A stretch of DNA of 28,721 bases from CAYNYI01 sp964401455 (GTDB lineage: Bacteria; Fibrobacterota; OXYB2-FULL-49-7; CAYNYI01), in contig CAYNYI010000031.1 of the NCBI GenBank assembly GCA_964401455.1, positions 1 through 28,721 of the forward strand. Reading direction: 5' to 3'. The notes under the pieces were generated by a model. It had not been told where the DNA came from. It ran no database searches and saw nothing but the letters and a program-made list of their open reading frames with translations. The position numbers and the translations under genes were made by a program. Below, in pieces: positions 16,825 through 25,420 of this stretch; the first letter of the stretch is position 1; each line of letters opens with the position of its first letter.

Positions 16825-16853
16825 TGCATAAATGACTGTCATTTATCTATTTT
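16825..16853 (+). promoter_or_regulatory. Candidate promoter with a perfect dyad in its spacer
   Basis: TTGCAT (16825-16830) and TATTTT (16848-16853) are 17 bases apart. Almost the whole spacer is a perfect inverted repeat, ATAAATGA (16828-16835) and TCATTTAT (16839-16846), with a CTG centre. The dyad is AT-rich and followed by a short T-run, so it could alternatively help end the upstream transcript. An operator for the seven-gene envelope block is my preferred reading. Confidence 0.4.
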
Positions 16854-16897
16854 TAGTACAGCCTTGTAATCCTTAAACAGAGATGAAAGGAAGCGGT

Positions 16898-17536
16898 ATG
16901 CTGAAAAAGATTCTTATGTTGATTGTCTCGGCTTCCTGTACTGTTATTTCAGCCGGTATTGATGCTGATGCCGTGCTGAAGGGTTTTTCCGCCGTGACTC
17001 AAAAGGGTCAGAAACTCGGTGAGAGGAAAACTGTCATCAGAATGGAATTTATAGGAAAACCTACATCGTACTATCATGGGTTTAATCAGGCGGATACCGC
17101 GCTGGAATTCGAGTTTTATGATGCCGGTCTCCACAAATACAAGGATTACGAGGGATTAGATGATCTTCCCTTTCGCTCTACAGAGGTATTTGAAGACTCT
17201 GTTGATCTCAATAAAGATATTAAAGGCATTCGTCCCGATGTCAGGGATGTTGTCAGAATCAGATTCAAGCTGTTTGAGGAGGTTGAATTTGAGGTTTACG
17301 ATGAATATAACAGGATTATTGCCGAACTCAGCTGGAACACCGATCCCAAAAAAAACATAAGATACATAAGGGAATCGTCAAAAAAAAGGAAACTTTATCT
17401 CGGAATCGCCGGCGGAGCCACGGCCGGTATAGTCGCGGCTATTGTAGCAAGCGCCATAATAGAGGGAACTCCTGAAGAAGAGGATGATGCTAAAACGGAA
17501 CTGCCTCCTATTGGAGAACCTCCCGGACATCCATAG
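16898..17536 (+). CDS. Exported or membrane-anchored protein of unknown function, AMIN-like
   Basis: The start at ATG 16898 has an AAAGGAAG ribosome site and gives a signal peptide, MLKKILMLIVSASCTVISA. An ATG at 16883 has no ribosome site. Residues roughly 35-155 are strand-rich with alternating charged and hydrophobic residues (TVIRMEFIGKP, VVRIRFKLFEEVEFEVYDE), recalling AMIN domains that bind the envelope, but the match is weak. Near the C-terminus a hydrophobic Gly/Ala-rich segment (GIAGGATAGIVAAIVASAII) could anchor it, followed by an acidic, proline-rich tail. It is the first gene of the envelope block; the next gene starts 21 bases later. No function can be assigned. Confidence 0.65.
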   Translation: MLKKILMLIVSASCTVISAGIDADAVLKGFSAVTQKGQKLGERKTVIRMEFIGKPTSYYHGFNQADTALEFEFYDAGLHKYKDYEGLDDLPFRSTEVFEDSVDLNKDIKGIRPDVRDVVRIRFKLFEEVEFEVYDEYNRIIAELSWNTDPKKNIRYIRESSKKRKLYLGIAGGATAGIVAAIVASAIIEGTPEEEDDAKTELPPIGEPPGHP

Positions 17537-17557
17537 CTTTAAGCGGCTTTATTATCT

Positions 17558-20500
17558 ATGAAAAGATTGATGATTTTTATTTTTATTTTTACCGCATTCG
17601 CATTATGCGCCGAAGTGTCTCTTAGTCTCGGCGACAAGTTTTACCGTGACAGCCTTTACGGTTTTGCCGCCGAGCAGTATGAGAAGTATCTTGATGATCA
17701 TTATGATTCAAGGGATGCCGGGCGTGTTTTATTCAGACTGGCTTACTCAAAATACCGTACAGGGGAACATGGGGAATCCCTGAAATATTTTGACAGATTT
17801 ATCTCCGCATATCCGGAAAACAGGAATATGCCGCCGGCCTTGTTTTATAAAGCAGGCTCCGAATCAGAGCTCGAAAAGTTTGATGATGCAGGAAGAACTT
17901 ATAAAAGGCTATATGAAGACTATCCTTCCTGGAAGAGGGCCGAAGAAGCTCTTTTCTTATCAGGAAAGTCTTCTTATCTCGCGAATGACTTTGAAAAAGC
18001 CCTGCCTGCTTTTCAAAGGTTCTTACTGAAATACCCGGTTTCCGAAAAAGCTCCTGAGGCTTTTGTTCTCTCCGGACGGGTTTATCTCGAAAGAAAAGAA
18101 TATAAAAAAGCTCTTTCGAGTTTCAGCAAGTGCGCAGAAAATTTCGGCCCGGAAAAAGGTCAGACAGACCTTGCGGTTTATCTCGCGGCAAAGGTATCGG
18201 AAAAACTTAAATTGAATGAGCGCGCTTACGGATATTATGAAACATTTCTTAAGAATTACGAAAAACACCAGAAGATACCGGACGTTCTGCGGGGATATGC
18301 CGGTCTTCTTTTTAAAACAAGACGCCTCGGAAGGTGTGTGGAAATTCTTCGACGGTATATCGCCCTGGAAGGGGAAGAGGCCGGGCCGGATTATAATTAT
18401 ATGCTTGCGCAGTGCTACAGTATGCTCGAGCAGGAAAAAGAAGCTCTTCAGGGATTTGAGGCCTTTATACAGAACTATCCTGCATCAAGCCGGGTGCCTG
18501 AAGCCAAGTACCGAAGGGCGGAGATTCTCAGAGACCTTAAAAAATATGAACTTGTAATTGAGCAGGTTGAGAATCTCGCGGCAGAGTTCCCCGAAGATCC
18601 GTTCTCCTATAAGGGGCTTTTACTTGTCGGAGACATATACGCAGCCGAAGGGCTATATCTGAACGCAGTGAATGTTATGCGCAGATATCTTCGCGGAGAC
18701 AATGTACCGGGTAAAGACCGTGTTGCTTTCAAAATAGCTGAAATTTACAAGAACAAGTTTAAAAAATACGGTTATGCGGTAAGAGAATACGAGAGTACTC
18801 TTAAAGATTATCCCCTCAGTGAATATGTCGATGATGCGTATTACGCCATCGCGGAATGCCGGGAAAAACTGGGCGATTATTCAACGGCCATCATAGATTA
18901 TGAACGCCTGAAGGAAAATTATCCCGGGACTCCGCTGGCTGACAGTGCGAAAACGCGCATAGACTATATCAGGGACTTTAATCTCCGGGATTATGAAAAG
19001 GCTACAGTTAAACTTGTTGAGATGCTTCTTCCGGACCGTGTTGTCTCCGGGAAACAAAAAATACTTTCGCTGGCGGATATTTACGAAAACGATCTTAAAG
19101 AATATGAAAAGGCGGTGGATGTTTATAATTCCTTTTTAGACGTTTATCCGGACAGCTCATCAAAATGCTTCGTTTTGTTCAGAATCGGAAAGCTTTATGA
19201 GAAAATAGGTAATCGTCATGACTACAACGGCAGAAGCGCTCTGCATGCCAGATACCGGAACTCCGCCGACTCTGTTTACAGGACAATATTCTCCCGTTTC
19301 CCGGAATCGGAATATTCTGACAACGCCACTTTCCGGATTCTTGAGAACAATAGTGCGAATATCTCCGAGTATGAGAAATTTCTTCAGAATTATCCCTCCA
19401 GCGAGCTTGCTCCGGAGGCGCTTTACAAGATAGGAATGCATTATTACCGCAAAATGAAAAGCACCGACGAGAATTTTTATGTTAACGCCGTTGAGAATTT
19501 CAAGAAAATTACCGAGGATTATACGGAATCGGAATATTCACCCAGGGCCTTTTTTCAGATGGGCCTCACATACTACGAAAAGGGTGATAACAGGTCCGCC
19601 GGTTTTTTCTTCAGTCAGTTGGCCGAGAAGAAAATGTCTCTTGATCTTATGCCGGATTCCTATTATTATCTGGGCATGATATCGTACAGACTCAAAGATT
19701 ACCCTGCCGCTGTCGAGCACTTCAAGAAAGTAACTTATCAGTATCCATTCTCCGGTTATACGGCGAAAAGCCTTTTGATGTCCGCCGAAAGTTATTTCAG
19801 GATGAAGGATTATAAAAACGCACGGAAACTTTACAGAACTTTCGCCGGAAGCTATACCTCGAGCGAACAGCTTTATAAAGCGTATTACGGCCTTGCGGAA
19901 TGTAAAGCGGCTTTCGCGGATACTTCGGATGCGCTCCGTCTTTATTCTGAGGTTGTTAAAAGATTTCCGGAATCTCCATTGACACCCCATGCGTACTACA
20001 ACATAGCCGAGCTTACAAAATCCGGTGGCGATACTGAAAAGGCGCTTGAATACTACGAGAAAGCTGCGGCCCCCGGAAAATATTCTGTTTATGACGCGGT
20101 AAAGAAAAAAGCGAACGCTCTTTTTGATCTCGGAAAATACAGGCAGGCCTCGGACGCATATTCCGATATGCAAAAAAGGGCCGCAGCGCGGCAGGACAGC
20201 ATAGACGCCTGGTCCGGTAAGATCGTTTCTATTATTATGTATAAAGAAAAAAAGAACGTGAACAAAGAAATCCGTGATTTCAAACGGACCTATCCGGATG
20301 CGCGTTCCGCGATGGCACGAATATCTTTTTATGATGCGCTTAGACATCAGAATAAAGAACTGTACCGTAAAGCTATTTCTCGTTATGAGGATGTTATAAA
20401 AAAATTCGAGAGCTCAAAATACGCGGAGGAAGCTCTTTTTAATACGGCAGAATGCTATACAATGCAGGAAGATTTTTCCCGCGCTTTAAAACACTATAAT

Positions 20501-21157
20501 GTTTTTTTGATGAAATATCCGAACAGTACGCTTGCTCCCGATGCCGGATACAGCGTAGCTAAAATACATTTTTTTCTGAAGGATTTCTATAAGTCCGCCG
20601 AGACCGCTCTCGAGGTGTTCAATTCGGCGCTTTCCTCGAAGCCGGATCTTGCTTATAAGTCCCTTTTTAACGCTATGGCCGCCTATGAAAAACTTTCTTT
20701 ATGGAAAGAACTCAAAAAGACAAGCGCCCTGGTCCTGGAGCATTTCGGTGACAGTAAAGAAGTCAAGTTCGCCGCGCTGTCAAAAATAGCGTTTTGCGAT
20801 GTGCAGATGAAGGACTATGCGTCAGCTCTTGAAAATTATAAAAAGGCTGCCGGATACGCAGATGATGAAGATAAGCCCAGAATGCAGTATTGGATAGCCA
20901 AATGCTATTCAATGACGGGAGAAGACCGTAAAGCCATTTCCGAATTTCTAAAGGTGCCGTATTTGTTCAGTACTTCCGGGATGTGGGCGCTTACCGCCGA
21001 ATTCGAGGCGGCCCTTATTTATGAGAGATCCGGCGATATAACAAATGCTCTAACGCTTTACCGGAAGGTCCTGAAAGCCGACGGCCGTAAAGGAAAAGTC
21101 GGTACCCGCGCAGCTGAAAGAATTGAGTTTATTGAGAAGGGAAAAGCCGATGACTGA
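17558..21157 (+). CDS. Very large exported tetratricopeptide-repeat protein (1199 aa)
   Basis: After a signal peptide (MKRLMIFIFIFTAFALCA) the protein consists almost wholly of TPR-type helix pairs. They are recognisable by repeated patterns such as ALxxFxxFLxxYPxSxxAPEALFxxGxxYxxxxxYxxA, like those of BamD and CpoB (YbgF). Repeats extend to the C-terminus (LTLYRKVLKADG). Such solenoids act as periplasmic scaffolds that bind peptides or other envelope proteins. No enzymatic domain is visible. No Shine-Dalgarno sequence lies before the ATG. The last eight bases overlap the start region of the Crp-family gene. Its length is unusual for a pure TPR protein. Role: probably an envelope assembly or scaffold factor (inferred). 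Confidence 0.85.
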   Translation: MKRLMIFIFIFTAFALCAEVSLSLGDKFYRDSLYGFAAEQYEKYLDDHYDSRDAGRVLFRLAYSKYRTGEHGESLKYFDRFISAYPENRNMPPALFYKAGSESELEKFDDAGRTYKRLYEDYPSWKRAEEALFLSGKSSYLANDFEKALPAFQRFLLKYPVSEKAPEAFVLSGRVYLERKEYKKALSSFSKCAENFGPEKGQTDLAVYLAAKVSEKLKLNERAYGYYETFLKNYEKHQKIPDVLRGYAGLLFKTRRLGRCVEILRRYIALEGEEAGPDYNYMLAQCYSMLEQEKEALQGFEAFIQNYPASSRVPEAKYRRAEILRDLKKYELVIEQVENLAAEFPEDPFSYKGLLLVGDIYAAEGLYLNAVNVMRRYLRGDNVPGKDRVAFKIAEIYKNKFKKYGYAVREYESTLKDYPLSEYVDDAYYAIAECREKLGDYSTAIIDYERLKENYPGTPLADSAKTRIDYIRDFNLRDYEKATVKLVEMLLPDRVVSGKQKILSLADIYENDLKEYEKAVDVYNSFLDVYPDSSSKCFVLFRIGKLYEKIGNRHDYNGRSALHARYRNSADSVYRTIFSRFPESEYSDNATFRILENNSANISEYEKFLQNYPSSELAPEALYKIGMHYYRKMKSTDENFYVNAVENFKKITEDYTESEYSPRAFFQMGLTYYEKGDNRSAGFFFSQLAEKKMSLDLMPDSYYYLGMISYRLKDYPAAVEHFKKVTYQYPFSGYTAKSLLMSAESYFRMKDYKNARKLYRTFAGSYTSSEQLYKAYYGLAECKAAFADTSDALRLYSEVVKRFPESPLTPHAYYNIAELTKSGGDTEKALEYYEKAAAPGKYSVYDAVKKKANALFDLGKYRQASDAYSDMQKRAAARQDSIDAWSGKIVSIIMYKEKKNVNKEIRDFKRTYPDARSAMARISFYDALRHQNKELYRKAISRYEDVIKKFESSKYAEEALFNTAECYTMQEDFSRALKHYNVFLMKYPNSTLAPDAGYSVAKIHFFLKDFYKSAETALEVFNSALSSKPDLAYKSLFNAMAAYEKLSLWKELKKTSALVLEHFGDSKEVKFAALSKIAFCDVQMKDYASALENYKKAAGYADDEDKPRMQYWIAKCYSMTGEDRKAISEFLKVPYLFSTSGMWALTAEFEAALIYERSGDITNALTLYRKVLKADGRKGKVGTRAAERIEFIEKGKADD

Positions 21158-21836
21158 CAGCATAATTGAAATTTTAAAAAATGTATCCCTTTTTTCTTTG
21201 ATGGATGATGAAGAACTGCACGATATTGCGGAAATTATGGTTTCCCGTAAATTTGTAAAGAACCAGTCTGTACTCCTGGAGGACGATACCGGCTCCAGGC
21301 TGATGTTTATTATTATCAAAGGGAAGGTCAAGGTCTCCGTGACGAGTCTTGGCGGCAAAGAAACGATTCTTGCCATGCTCGGAGAGGGTGATTATTTCGG
21401 AGAAATGTCTCTCATAGACGGTGAGCCGCGGTCCGCTTCCGTTATGACTCTGGAGCCGTCTGAAATTATGATAATTCAACGCGGCGATCTTATGGATCTT
21501 CTTGAGAGTAAGCCCCGTCTTGCTCTTTCTATGCTGGTAGAGTTTTCAAGAAGACTCAGGGCGGCGGACCGTCAGATAAGCAATTTGTCGATGCTGAGTG
21601 TTGCCGGCAAAGTTGCAGGAACTCTGCTTCGTATTGCCGGATCTATGGGAAAGAAAGAAGGGCAATTATGGGTGGTGGAAAAGATGCCCACTCATCAGGA
21701 AATTGCGAGCATGTCGGGTACTACGAGAGAAACGGTTACAAGAGTTCTCGCTACTCTTTCCGATCGCGGATTGCTGCATATTGATAAAAAAAAGCTAACA
21801 ATTATTGATACAGGAGAATTGGAGGAAACCGGCTAG
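21150..21836 (+). CDS. Crp/Fnr-family transcriptional regulator, cyclic-nucleotide-binding type
   Basis: The N-terminal jelly-roll contains YFGEMSLIDGEPRSAS (82-97), close to the Crp nucleotide pocket with E85 and R94-S95. A long dimer helix follows, and then a Crp-type winged helix, with THQEIASMSGTTRETVTRVLATLSDRGLL as the recognition unit. The protein has no cysteine at all, which argues against an Fnr-type iron-sulphur oxygen sensor. The ATG at 21150 has AGAAGGGA upstream and overlaps the TPR gene; an in-frame TTG at 21123 would add nine residues from inside the TPR coding end and is less likely. Its stop overlaps the GTG start of the PASTA gene. The placement inside an envelope operon suggests that it controls these genes, possibly its own promoter. 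Confidence 0.93.
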   Translation: MTDSIIEILKNVSLFSLMDDEELHDIAEIMVSRKFVKNQSVLLEDDTGSRLMFIIIKGKVKVSVTSLGGKETILAMLGEGDYFGEMSLIDGEPRSASVMTLEPSEIMIIQRGDLMDLLESKPRLALSMLVEFSRRLRAADRQISNLSMLSVAGKVAGTLLRIAGSMGKKEGQLWVVEKMPTHQEIASMSGTTRETVTRVLATLSDRGLLHIDKKKLTIIDTGELEETG

Positions 21837-22576
21837 TGAGATTTGTCAGAATATATCTGCCTTTTATTGCCGCAGCGGCAATTATAAGCATGCTATCGGG
21901 CTACTTTCTTGCCGATAAGATAATTATGCCTCTGGTTGTAGGAAAACACAGAAGCAATACCGTTGTACCGTCGGTTGTCGGACTCAACGTTAAAAATGCC
22001 GAGAAAGAATTAAAGGATAATGACCTTAAGCTCTATGTGGCGGAAGAGGAAATTCGGCCGGAATTGGATGACGGCACAGTTCTCAGTCAGGAGCCGGTCT
22101 CGGACTCAAGAGTCAAACACGGCCGCAGCGTTTACGTTACAGTCAGCAAGGGCAGCAGTCTTGTTCCGGTTCCGAATGTTTCAGGGCTTGAACGCAAAGA
22201 AGCCGAAAGTATGCTCCAAAAGGAGGGACTTACTCCCGGCCTTGTTGAAGGCCTGACATCAAACTCGGTGCCTTCGGGACGGGTTATTACAACGGATCCT
22301 CCTCCCGGAACAGCGGTTCCGTCATCGATAGAGATCAGTCTTTTTATAAGCAAAGGGTCTAGTGACGGGCGCTACCTTAATATGCCAGACCTTAAGGGTA
22401 TGGAAAAGGAAAGGGCTATAGGCAGACTTCGAGCCCTCGGAATCGCGGTCCGGAAAATAAGCTACGCGGTTGAACCGGGAGCGCCGGAGGGAATCGTTCT
22501 TTCGCAATCTTTGTCGCCCGGTGTGAAAATTCAATCTCATGATGTTATTGACCTTGTTATTTCCGCCGGAAATTAA
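21836..22576 (+). CDS. Membrane-anchored triple-PASTA protein without kinase domain
   Basis: A single N-terminal helix (about residues 5-27) is followed by three PASTA domains, at roughly 40-107, 108-178 and 182-246. Each has the pattern VPxVxGLxxxxAxxxLxxxGL...VxxxSKG and a 'V-x-x-Q-x-P-x-x-G' like segment (VLSQEPVSDSRV, VITTDPPPGTAV, VLSQSLSPGVKI). PASTA modules bind peptidoglycan or beta-lactams and usually sit on Ser/Thr kinases or penicillin-binding proteins. Neither enzyme domain is present, so this is a stand-alone wall-binding protein facing the periplasm. The start is GTG, overlapping the previous stop by one base (TAGTG), after a GGAGG site. Confidence 0.9.
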   Translation: MRFVRIYLPFIAAAAIISMLSGYFLADKIIMPLVVGKHRSNTVVPSVVGLNVKNAEKELKDNDLKLYVAEEEIRPELDDGTVLSQEPVSDSRVKHGRSVYVTVSKGSSLVPVPNVSGLERKEAESMLQKEGLTPGLVEGLTSNSVPSGRVITTDPPPGTAVPSSIEISLFISKGSSDGRYLNMPDLKGMEKERAIGRLRALGIAVRKISYAVEPGAPEGIVLSQSLSPGVKIQSHDVIDLVISAGN

Positions 22577-22593
22577 TAAATTTTTAAATAGCT

Positions 22594-24633
22594 ATGAATA
22601 AAACCTTAACATACGCAGTTTCCGCAGGGGCCATATTTCTTTTAACGCAGGGCTGCTCAAAAGAACTTGTAAAGAAAAGACCGTTTCCTTATATCCGGGA
22701 AGGTAAGACTGTTTCGGAAACAGGTTTTCTTAATGACAGATTTTACGAGCATTTTATTGACGGAAACCGTTATTCGTCTATCGAGATGGACGAACTCGCG
22801 TTTCGTTCATACAAAAAAGCCCTGACCATTAAACCGGACGCCCATTATGTCTCATTTCTCGCCGCAAGACAGCTTATAAAGATGGATAGGGGAGATGAGG
22901 CCGCAGAATATCTTGAGGTATGCGTCAGGGAAGATCCTGATAATATTTCCTACAAGGAATCTCTTTTTTATATCCTTTCCGGTAACAGGCAAACACATGA
23001 AAAAGCGGCTGTTCTTGGTATGGATATGCTGGATGAAATGTCCGCCGATGGTAGATTTTTGTTTACTTTAAGTAAAATACTTGAAGGTACAAATCGTAAA
23101 AAAAAGGCGCTTGAAGTGCTGATAAAGTATGTTGAAACGGATTCTTACAATCCCGCGATCGCTGAATATCTTGCCCGGCGGCTTAAAAATGAAAAAAATT
23201 ATAAAAAGGCTTTGTCCATCTTTCTTGACCTTTACCGTGATTATCCGTCAAATTCTGTTTATGCTCTCGAAGCGGGTGTCCTTTTCGAGGTAACCGGAAA
23301 TAAAGACAGCGCAGTTTCGCTTTACCGCGAGGTCATTGAAAACGGTGATGAAAATGAGGAAGAGGCAAGGAAACATTCTGCCAGAATATATCTGAAAAAA
23401 GGCGACTGGAAAGAAGCTCTGAACCATTATGAGCGGTTATCCGAAATAGAGAGAAACTCCGAAGATACCGTCCTTGAATATCGTCCTACGCTTGGAGAGA
23501 TGTATTATGAGGATGAACAGTATTATAAGGCACTCACTATTTTTGATGAATGTCTTCTTGTGGAGCCCGAAAACGAGAGAGTCCTTTTCTACAAGTCGCT
23601 TGTCTATTTCGAAAAGGGTGATCTGGAGAAAGCAGCCGGGGGCTTGCGTAGAGTCCTCTCTGTAAATGAAGAACATTATGATGCATTGTACAACCTTGGT
23701 CTTATTCTTATACGGCAAAAAAAATATAATGAGGCTATGGAGGTTTTTTCCGACGCCTCGGATATCGGAAAAGAAAAATCCGGCCCACTATATATGAAGG
23801 GGATAATTTACCGTAAAACAGGTAATTTTAAAGCCGCTCTCGCGAAATTCAATTCCGCTCTTGCGCTTGATCCGGGAAGTCAGAATATACGTTATCAGCT
23901 CTCACGCGAGTTGTTTCGTTCCGGAAAAATCGTTGAAGCCTCGCGTATGCTTGACACAATATTAAACAGAGAACCCGGGAATTTAACTGCCCTGAAGTTT
24001 TACAGCCGTATGCTCTCATTCGCGGACACGCTTCCAAAGAAACAATCAGAGCTCGAAGAAAAGATTACAACAGAGAAGGAAAAGAGGATCTCTGCGTATA
24101 AAAAGAGATATCGGAAAATCCTTATTGAAGACCCGGAAAATTTCGAGGCGCTTTATGATCTGGGCGGAATAATGGAACGAAGCGGAAACTTTGACAGCGC
24201 GGTCGTTTTATTCCGGAAAATTATTGAGAAAGACAGTTTGAACGAGAAAGCATTGAATTATCTGGGGTATATGTTTGCGGACAGAGACACTCTTCTTGAG
24301 GAATCGGGAGAATACCTTAGAATAGCGATCACCATTGCTCCGGATAATGCCGCTATACTCGACAGCTACGGCTGGTATCTCTACCGCGTCGGAGATTACC
24401 GCAAGGCCCTTACCTATTTAAAAAAAGCTTCTGAAATTGAGGAAGGAGATCCGGTTATACTGGAGCACCTCGCGCTTACTTACCGTAAGCTGGACATGAA
24501 AAAGAAAGAAAAATCCGCCTGGAAGAGAATACTTGAAAATGATATCGTTAATGTTACAGCCAGAGACGCCCTAAAAAAAATAACGGAAAAAAGTGGTCTT
24601 TCTCTTGAGGACGGACGGAAGGAAAACCCCTGA
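22594..24633 (+). CDS. Probable TPR lipoprotein (679 aa)
   Basis: The N-terminus MNKTLTYAVSAGAIFLLTQGCSK is a signal with a probable lipidated Cys21, although the residue three before it is Thr rather than Leu. After a short linker come TPR pairs along most of the protein (for example KKAGLxxFDECLLVEPENERVLFYKSL-type patterns and a final block ALNYLGYMFADR...AILDSYGWYLYRVGDYRKALTYL). The last block resembles the TPR end of many Gram-negative envelope lipoproteins. No ribosome site is evident before the ATG, which lies 17 bases past the PASTA gene. Likely location is the periplasmic face of the outer membrane (inferred). A T9SS PorW-like role is conceivable but unproven. Confidence 0.82.
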   Translation: MNKTLTYAVSAGAIFLLTQGCSKELVKKRPFPYIREGKTVSETGFLNDRFYEHFIDGNRYSSIEMDELAFRSYKKALTIKPDAHYVSFLAARQLIKMDRGDEAAEYLEVCVREDPDNISYKESLFYILSGNRQTHEKAAVLGMDMLDEMSADGRFLFTLSKILEGTNRKKKALEVLIKYVETDSYNPAIAEYLARRLKNEKNYKKALSIFLDLYRDYPSNSVYALEAGVLFEVTGNKDSAVSLYREVIENGDENEEEARKHSARIYLKKGDWKEALNHYERLSEIERNSEDTVLEYRPTLGEMYYEDEQYYKALTIFDECLLVEPENERVLFYKSLVYFEKGDLEKAAGGLRRVLSVNEEHYDALYNLGLILIRQKKYNEAMEVFSDASDIGKEKSGPLYMKGIIYRKTGNFKAALAKFNSALALDPGSQNIRYQLSRELFRSGKIVEASRMLDTILNREPGNLTALKFYSRMLSFADTLPKKQSELEEKITTEKEKRISAYKKRYRKILIEDPENFEALYDLGGIMERSGNFDSAVVLFRKIIEKDSLNEKALNYLGYMFADRDTLLEESGEYLRIAITIAPDNAAILDSYGWYLYRVGDYRKALTYLKKASEIEEGDPVILEHLALTYRKLDMKKKEKSAWKRILENDIVNVTARDALKKITEKSGLSLEDGRKENP

Positions 24634-24740
24634 GCTTCTGCGCCCTAAAGCCGTCTGTTCCGGCCGTGGTATTATCTTCGCGTCTTCTATAGCGTGCTTG
24701 GGCGCCAGCCAGGGGTATTTTGTACAAAGAAGGCTCAGAG
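24634..24740 (+). other. Gap with unsettled reading frame upstream of the LolA-like gene
   Basis: This 107-base stretch has no settled gene. In one frame a CTG at 24630 with GGAAGG upstream opens a short hydrophobic peptide, but a TAG at 24690 closes it. A second frame encodes a signal-like stretch, GRGIIFASSIACLGAS, which would need a frameshift to join the next gene. I see no terminator here. Confidence 0.4.
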
Positions 24741-25382
24741 ATGGAGATCCTCAGGGCTGGTATTTCTGCGTCGCCGGTGGCGGAGCCTGTTGCCGCCGAG
24801 TTTAAATTTGAATCCCTTTCTTCGGGTGGGATTATTTCGGGTACGGGCCGGGGTTTTTCCGATGGAAGGGGATGTTACCGGATCGTTTTTTTTACCATTT
24901 TCGGCAAAGCCCTGGATATTTATGTCGGTCCGGATTCTTTCTATGCATACAGTTCCTCGGAGGATAAATATTTTAGAGGATCATCGGAAGATGACTCTTT
25001 TCTGCCGGGTTTTCCGGTAGGTAAGGAGGCCGCGGCTACTATTGTTTCCGGCATACCGTCATTCGGCGGAATTTACAAAAATACGGTTTTTGAAGGGCTT
25101 GAAAAAGGGCATCTTGTTTTCAGCGGCAGCGGATATACAGCGAATATCAGCACTGGAGGTTTTCTTCTACGGATTTCATCCGGATCGTGGTCAGCCGATT
25201 TTAAAAAATACAGAGAAAGTGATGATGCGTTCAGAGCAAAAAACATATCTCTGGATTATCCCTCCGGCAAGATCTATTTTGAGTTTACTCGGCGCGATGT
25301 CGGAACAATCCCCTCGGAAACAGAGATGGTTCCCTCATTTGTCGTGAATCGTCAAAACACCGGAAGCCTCTCAGGAAATTGA
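24741..25382 (+). CDS. LolA-like / DUF4292-like protein, start uncertain
   Basis: Residues from EFKFESLSSGGIISGTGRGFSD on, with a following YRIVFFTIFGKALDIYVGPDSFYAYSSSEDKYFRG segment and a late KNISLDYPSGKIYFEFTRR strand pair, resemble the half-barrel of DUF4292/LolA-type lipoprotein carriers that often follow TPR lipoprotein genes in FCB bacteria. The chosen start is ATG 24741, 7 bases after AAGAAGG. This version has no signal peptide, odd for the family. A TTG at 24720 with AGGGG upstream is also possible but does not add a signal. Family assignment is tentative because no enzyme motif exists; the protein may be exported through a separate or shifted N-terminus. Confidence 0.5.
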   Translation: MEILRAGISASPVAEPVAAEFKFESLSSGGIISGTGRGFSDGRGCYRIVFFTIFGKALDIYVGPDSFYAYSSSEDKYFRGSSEDDSFLPGFPVGKEAAATIVSGIPSFGGIYKNTVFEGLEKGHLVFSGSGYTANISTGGFLLRISSGSWSADFKKYRESDDAFRAKNISLDYPSGKIYFEFTRRDVGTIPSETEMVPSFVVNRQNTGSLSGN

Positions 25383-25420
25383 TATCGGACCCTGAAATAA
25401 TATATCTTATTTAAGTAATC

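Noticed and set aside
19538..20347. 269-codon open frame on the minus strand opposite the large TPR gene
   Set aside because: No ribosome site, no recognisable domain, basic and Phe/Ile/Arg-rich composition; it is the antisense shadow of the TPR coding sequence.
21150..21836. Fnr-type oxygen sensor
   Set aside because: The protein has no cysteine to hold an iron-sulphur cluster.
24593..24805. Short plus-strand frame with a signal-like stretch GRGIIFASSIACLGAS
   Set aside because: Not called as a gene because it starts inside the TPR gene, has no ribosome site and ends after a low-quality stretch; kept only as a clue to a possible frame break.
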